46,619 nt of DNA, from assembly GCA_030426345.1 (NCBI GenBank), contig JAUHYU010000035.1, positions 1-46,619 on the forward strand, in the 5' to 3' direction. A program made the translations under genes and the position numbers. The stretch comes from Bacteroidia bacterium (lineage in GTDB: Bacteria > Bacteroidota > Bacteroidia > Cytophagales > Cyclobacteriaceae). How positions within the stretch are numbered: position 1 is the stretch's first letter; each line of letters begins with the position of its first letter. The notes under the pieces were generated by a model. The model was not told the origin of the DNA and ran no database searches. It saw only the letters and a program-made list of their open reading frames with translations. Below are positions 45,601-46,619 of this stretch, piece after piece.

Positions 45601-45676
45601 TTTTCATTGATCAATAAAGGATAAAAAGGTCTTTATATCTAATAAGAATAAATGAGTTGAATAATCAGGTTTTATT

Positions 45677-46072
45677 ATGGAAGAGAAAAAGAATATAGCG
45701 CAGCTGGATGATATAAAACTTTTGGTAGATGAGTTTTATTCCAAAGTACGCGAGGACGAGTTGTTGGCACCTATTTTTAACACAAGGATTGGTGACCGAT
45801 GGCCGGAGCATTTGGAAAAAATGTATCGTTTTTGGCAAACAGTACTACTAGAAGATCATACATATTTTGGTTCACCATTTACCCCACATGCACACATGCC
45901 AATAGATAAAAATCATTTTGATCAATGGTTGGCTCTGTTTTATCAAACTCTGGATGAACATTTTGCGGGAGACAAACTCATCGAAGCCAAGTGGAGGGCT
46001 GAAAAAATGGCTCAAATGTTTCAATTGAAAATAGAGCACTACCGACAAAATCCCACCGCTCAAATATTATGA
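45677..46072 (+). CDS. Group III truncated haemoglobin
   Basis: A 131-residue single-domain globin of the 2-over-2 type: IKLLVDEFYSKVREDELLAPIF, then LEKMYRFWQTVLLEDHTYFGSPF. A histidine-rich stretch HAHMPIDKNHFDQWL (His71, His73, His80) provides the proximal haem ligand, as in the Campylobacter Ctb group. The C-terminal helix is KWRAEKMAQMFQLKIEHY. Group III globins bind oxygen or NO and are tied to NO or micro-oxic stress. It lies 76 bases after the Rrf2 gene and overlaps the next gene by four bases (ATGA), so the two are coupled. It lacks any leader and is cytoplasmic. Confidence 0.9.
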   Translation: MEEKKNIAQLDDIKLLVDEFYSKVREDELLAPIFNTRIGDRWPEHLEKMYRFWQTVLLEDHTYFGSPFTPHAHMPIDKNHFDQWLALFYQTLDEHFAGDKLIEAKWRAEKMAQMFQLKIEHYRQNPTAQIL

Positions 46073-46530
46073 TCGCACAATTGAAATATCCTGTTGGCTT
46101 ATTATCTGTTTTTTTATGGGTTGGGTTTGTGTGTGCCATCAGCTTTATGGAAGCTTGGCTCAAGTTTCGCGCGCCTGGGGTGACTACGCCGATTGGGTTG
46201 AGCATTGGTCGTCTGGTATTTAGTGTTTTGAATAAAATAGAATGGCTGTTTGCGATCGTCATTCTCATCAATATTATATGGAAGGGAGGGCTGTTTACTA
46301 CGTTTCATATTCTCGTCTGTGTTCCCATTATCATGCTATTGTTGCAAACTTTTTGGTTGCTTCCGGCGCTAGACATAAGGGCTGAAATGCATATTCAGGG
46401 TCAGGAAGTAGTGCAGTCCAATCTACACTTTTATTATGTAGGGATGGAATTGATCAAGGTAGCGTGTTTGGTTGTTTTAGGGCTTCGGTTTTTAAATGCA
46501 ATGGAATTTCAACAAAAAATAAATTTATAA
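46069..46530 (+). CDS. Small four-helix membrane protein of the NO-stress operon
   Basis: A 153-residue protein with four predicted transmembrane helices: LLSVFLWVGFVCAISFMEAWL, IEWLFAIVILINIIW, HILVCVPIIMLLLQTFWLLPALD and MELIKVACLVVLGLRFLNA (given separately). The first helix has E and W residues within the membrane. It starts inside the stop codon of the haemoglobin gene (ATGA). I do not recognise a named family. The tight link to a globin and the following ScdA/YtfE-type gene suggests a role in NO or oxygen stress, possibly in a respiratory context, but no haem or metal motif is clear. Confidence 0.75.
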   Translation: MIAQLKYPVGLLSVFLWVGFVCAISFMEAWLKFRAPGVTTPIGLSIGRLVFSVLNKIEWLFAIVILINIIWKGGLFTTFHILVCVPIIMLLLQTFWLLPALDIRAEMHIQGQEVVQSNLHFYYVGMELIKVACLVVLGLRFLNAMEFQQKINL

Positions 46531-46541
46531 ATAAAGTAAGT

Positions 46542-46619
46542 ATGGAAAGTTTAGCAAATAATATCATTGGCGAGTTGGTAGCCGAGGACTACAAAACTGC
46601 CGCAGTATTCAAAAAATAT
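46542..46619 (+). CDS. Start of an ScdA/YtfE-type iron-sulfur cluster repair protein (cut by window end)
   Basis: Only the first 26 codons are present: MESLANNIIGELVAEDYKTA followed by AVFKKY. The pattern GELVAEDYKTAAVFKKY matches the N-terminus of the RIC family (ScdA, YtfE, DnrN), which continues GIDFCCGG in full members. RIC proteins are di-iron and help restore iron-sulfur clusters after NO or peroxide damage. It starts 11 bases after the membrane protein gene, so it should belong to the same operon. The call depends on a short N-terminal match plus context. Confidence 0.75.
   Translation, partial: MESLANNIIGELVAEDYKTAAVFKKY

Overview
The window looks like a chromosomal piece of a Bacteroidota bacterium, most likely a Cytophagales (Cyclobacteriaceae-like) species. 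The evidence is the order miaB - sigma-54-type activator - lptE - TPR-like gene - secG - groES - groEL, the lack of clear Shine-Dalgarno sequences, Bacteroidota-type promoters (TTTG ... TAnnTTTG), moderately AT-rich DNA, and many exported glycan enzymes with Sec, lipoprotein or Tat-like leaders. No tRNA, rRNA, CRISPR array, insertion sequence or SusC/SusD pair was seen.

Region 1 (1-11.6 kb, plus strand) is a glycan-degradation island. It holds the tail of a GH95-like protein, a large DUF6067-like putative glycosidase, a GH35 beta-galactosidase, an SGNH sialate-O-acetylesterase-like lipoprotein, a BNR/Asp-box sialidase-fold protein and a Tat-type putative glycosidase. Two 3'-end gene scraps lie between them (a second DUF6067-like gene and a second BNR protein), so the island has lost genes. 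Region 2 (11.8-13.0 kb, minus) has a double PRC-barrel protein and a HepT/DUF86-like protein lacking the HepT catalytic motif. Region 3 (13.5-19.4 kb, plus) is a tight GH95 fucosidase - GH110 alpha-1,3-galactosidase - sulfatase cassette. Together with GH35 and the esterase it suggests a sulfated, acetylated galactose/fucose-containing glycan.

Region 4 (19.4-27.8 kb) is mixed: a trehalose synthase fused to a maltokinase-like domain whose catalytic motif is altered, UspA, an MscS channel, a Tat-type sugar isomerase-like protein, an NTF2-like protein, a TRIC-type channel and a gamma-carbonic anhydrase. Region 5 (27.9-36.0 kb) is a compact minus-strand catabolic operon with 4-bp ATGA overlaps: RraA-like aldolase, SDR, enolase-superfamily protein, NTF2-RidA fusion, creatininase-family hydrolase, DUF6807 (PmoA-like) lipoprotein and Gfo/Idh/MocA oxidoreductase. 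It is divergent from an AraC regulator. The set resembles a non-phosphorylative acid-sugar pathway, but several parts are atypical and the substrate is unknown.

Region 6 (36.1-44.5 kb) is housekeeping: pabB, miaB, the sigma-54-type activator, lptE, a TPR-like gene, secG, groES and groEL. Region 7 (45.1 kb to the end) is a nitrosative-stress operon: an Rrf2 regulator with three cysteines, a group III truncated haemoglobin, a small membrane protein and the start of an ScdA/YtfE-type iron-centre repair protein. An 18-bp near-palindrome overlaps the -33 box of a good promoter in front of it.

The most unusual signal is a short repeated word, AAAATCCATG. It occurs 17 times on the two strands (15 loci), roughly a hundred-fold above chance. 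It is concentrated between genes, often preceded by AAAGC, and once forms the centre of a perfect 38-bp palindrome with terminator-like ends. It behaves like an uptake-sequence, REP-like or regulatory word and should be checked genome-wide.
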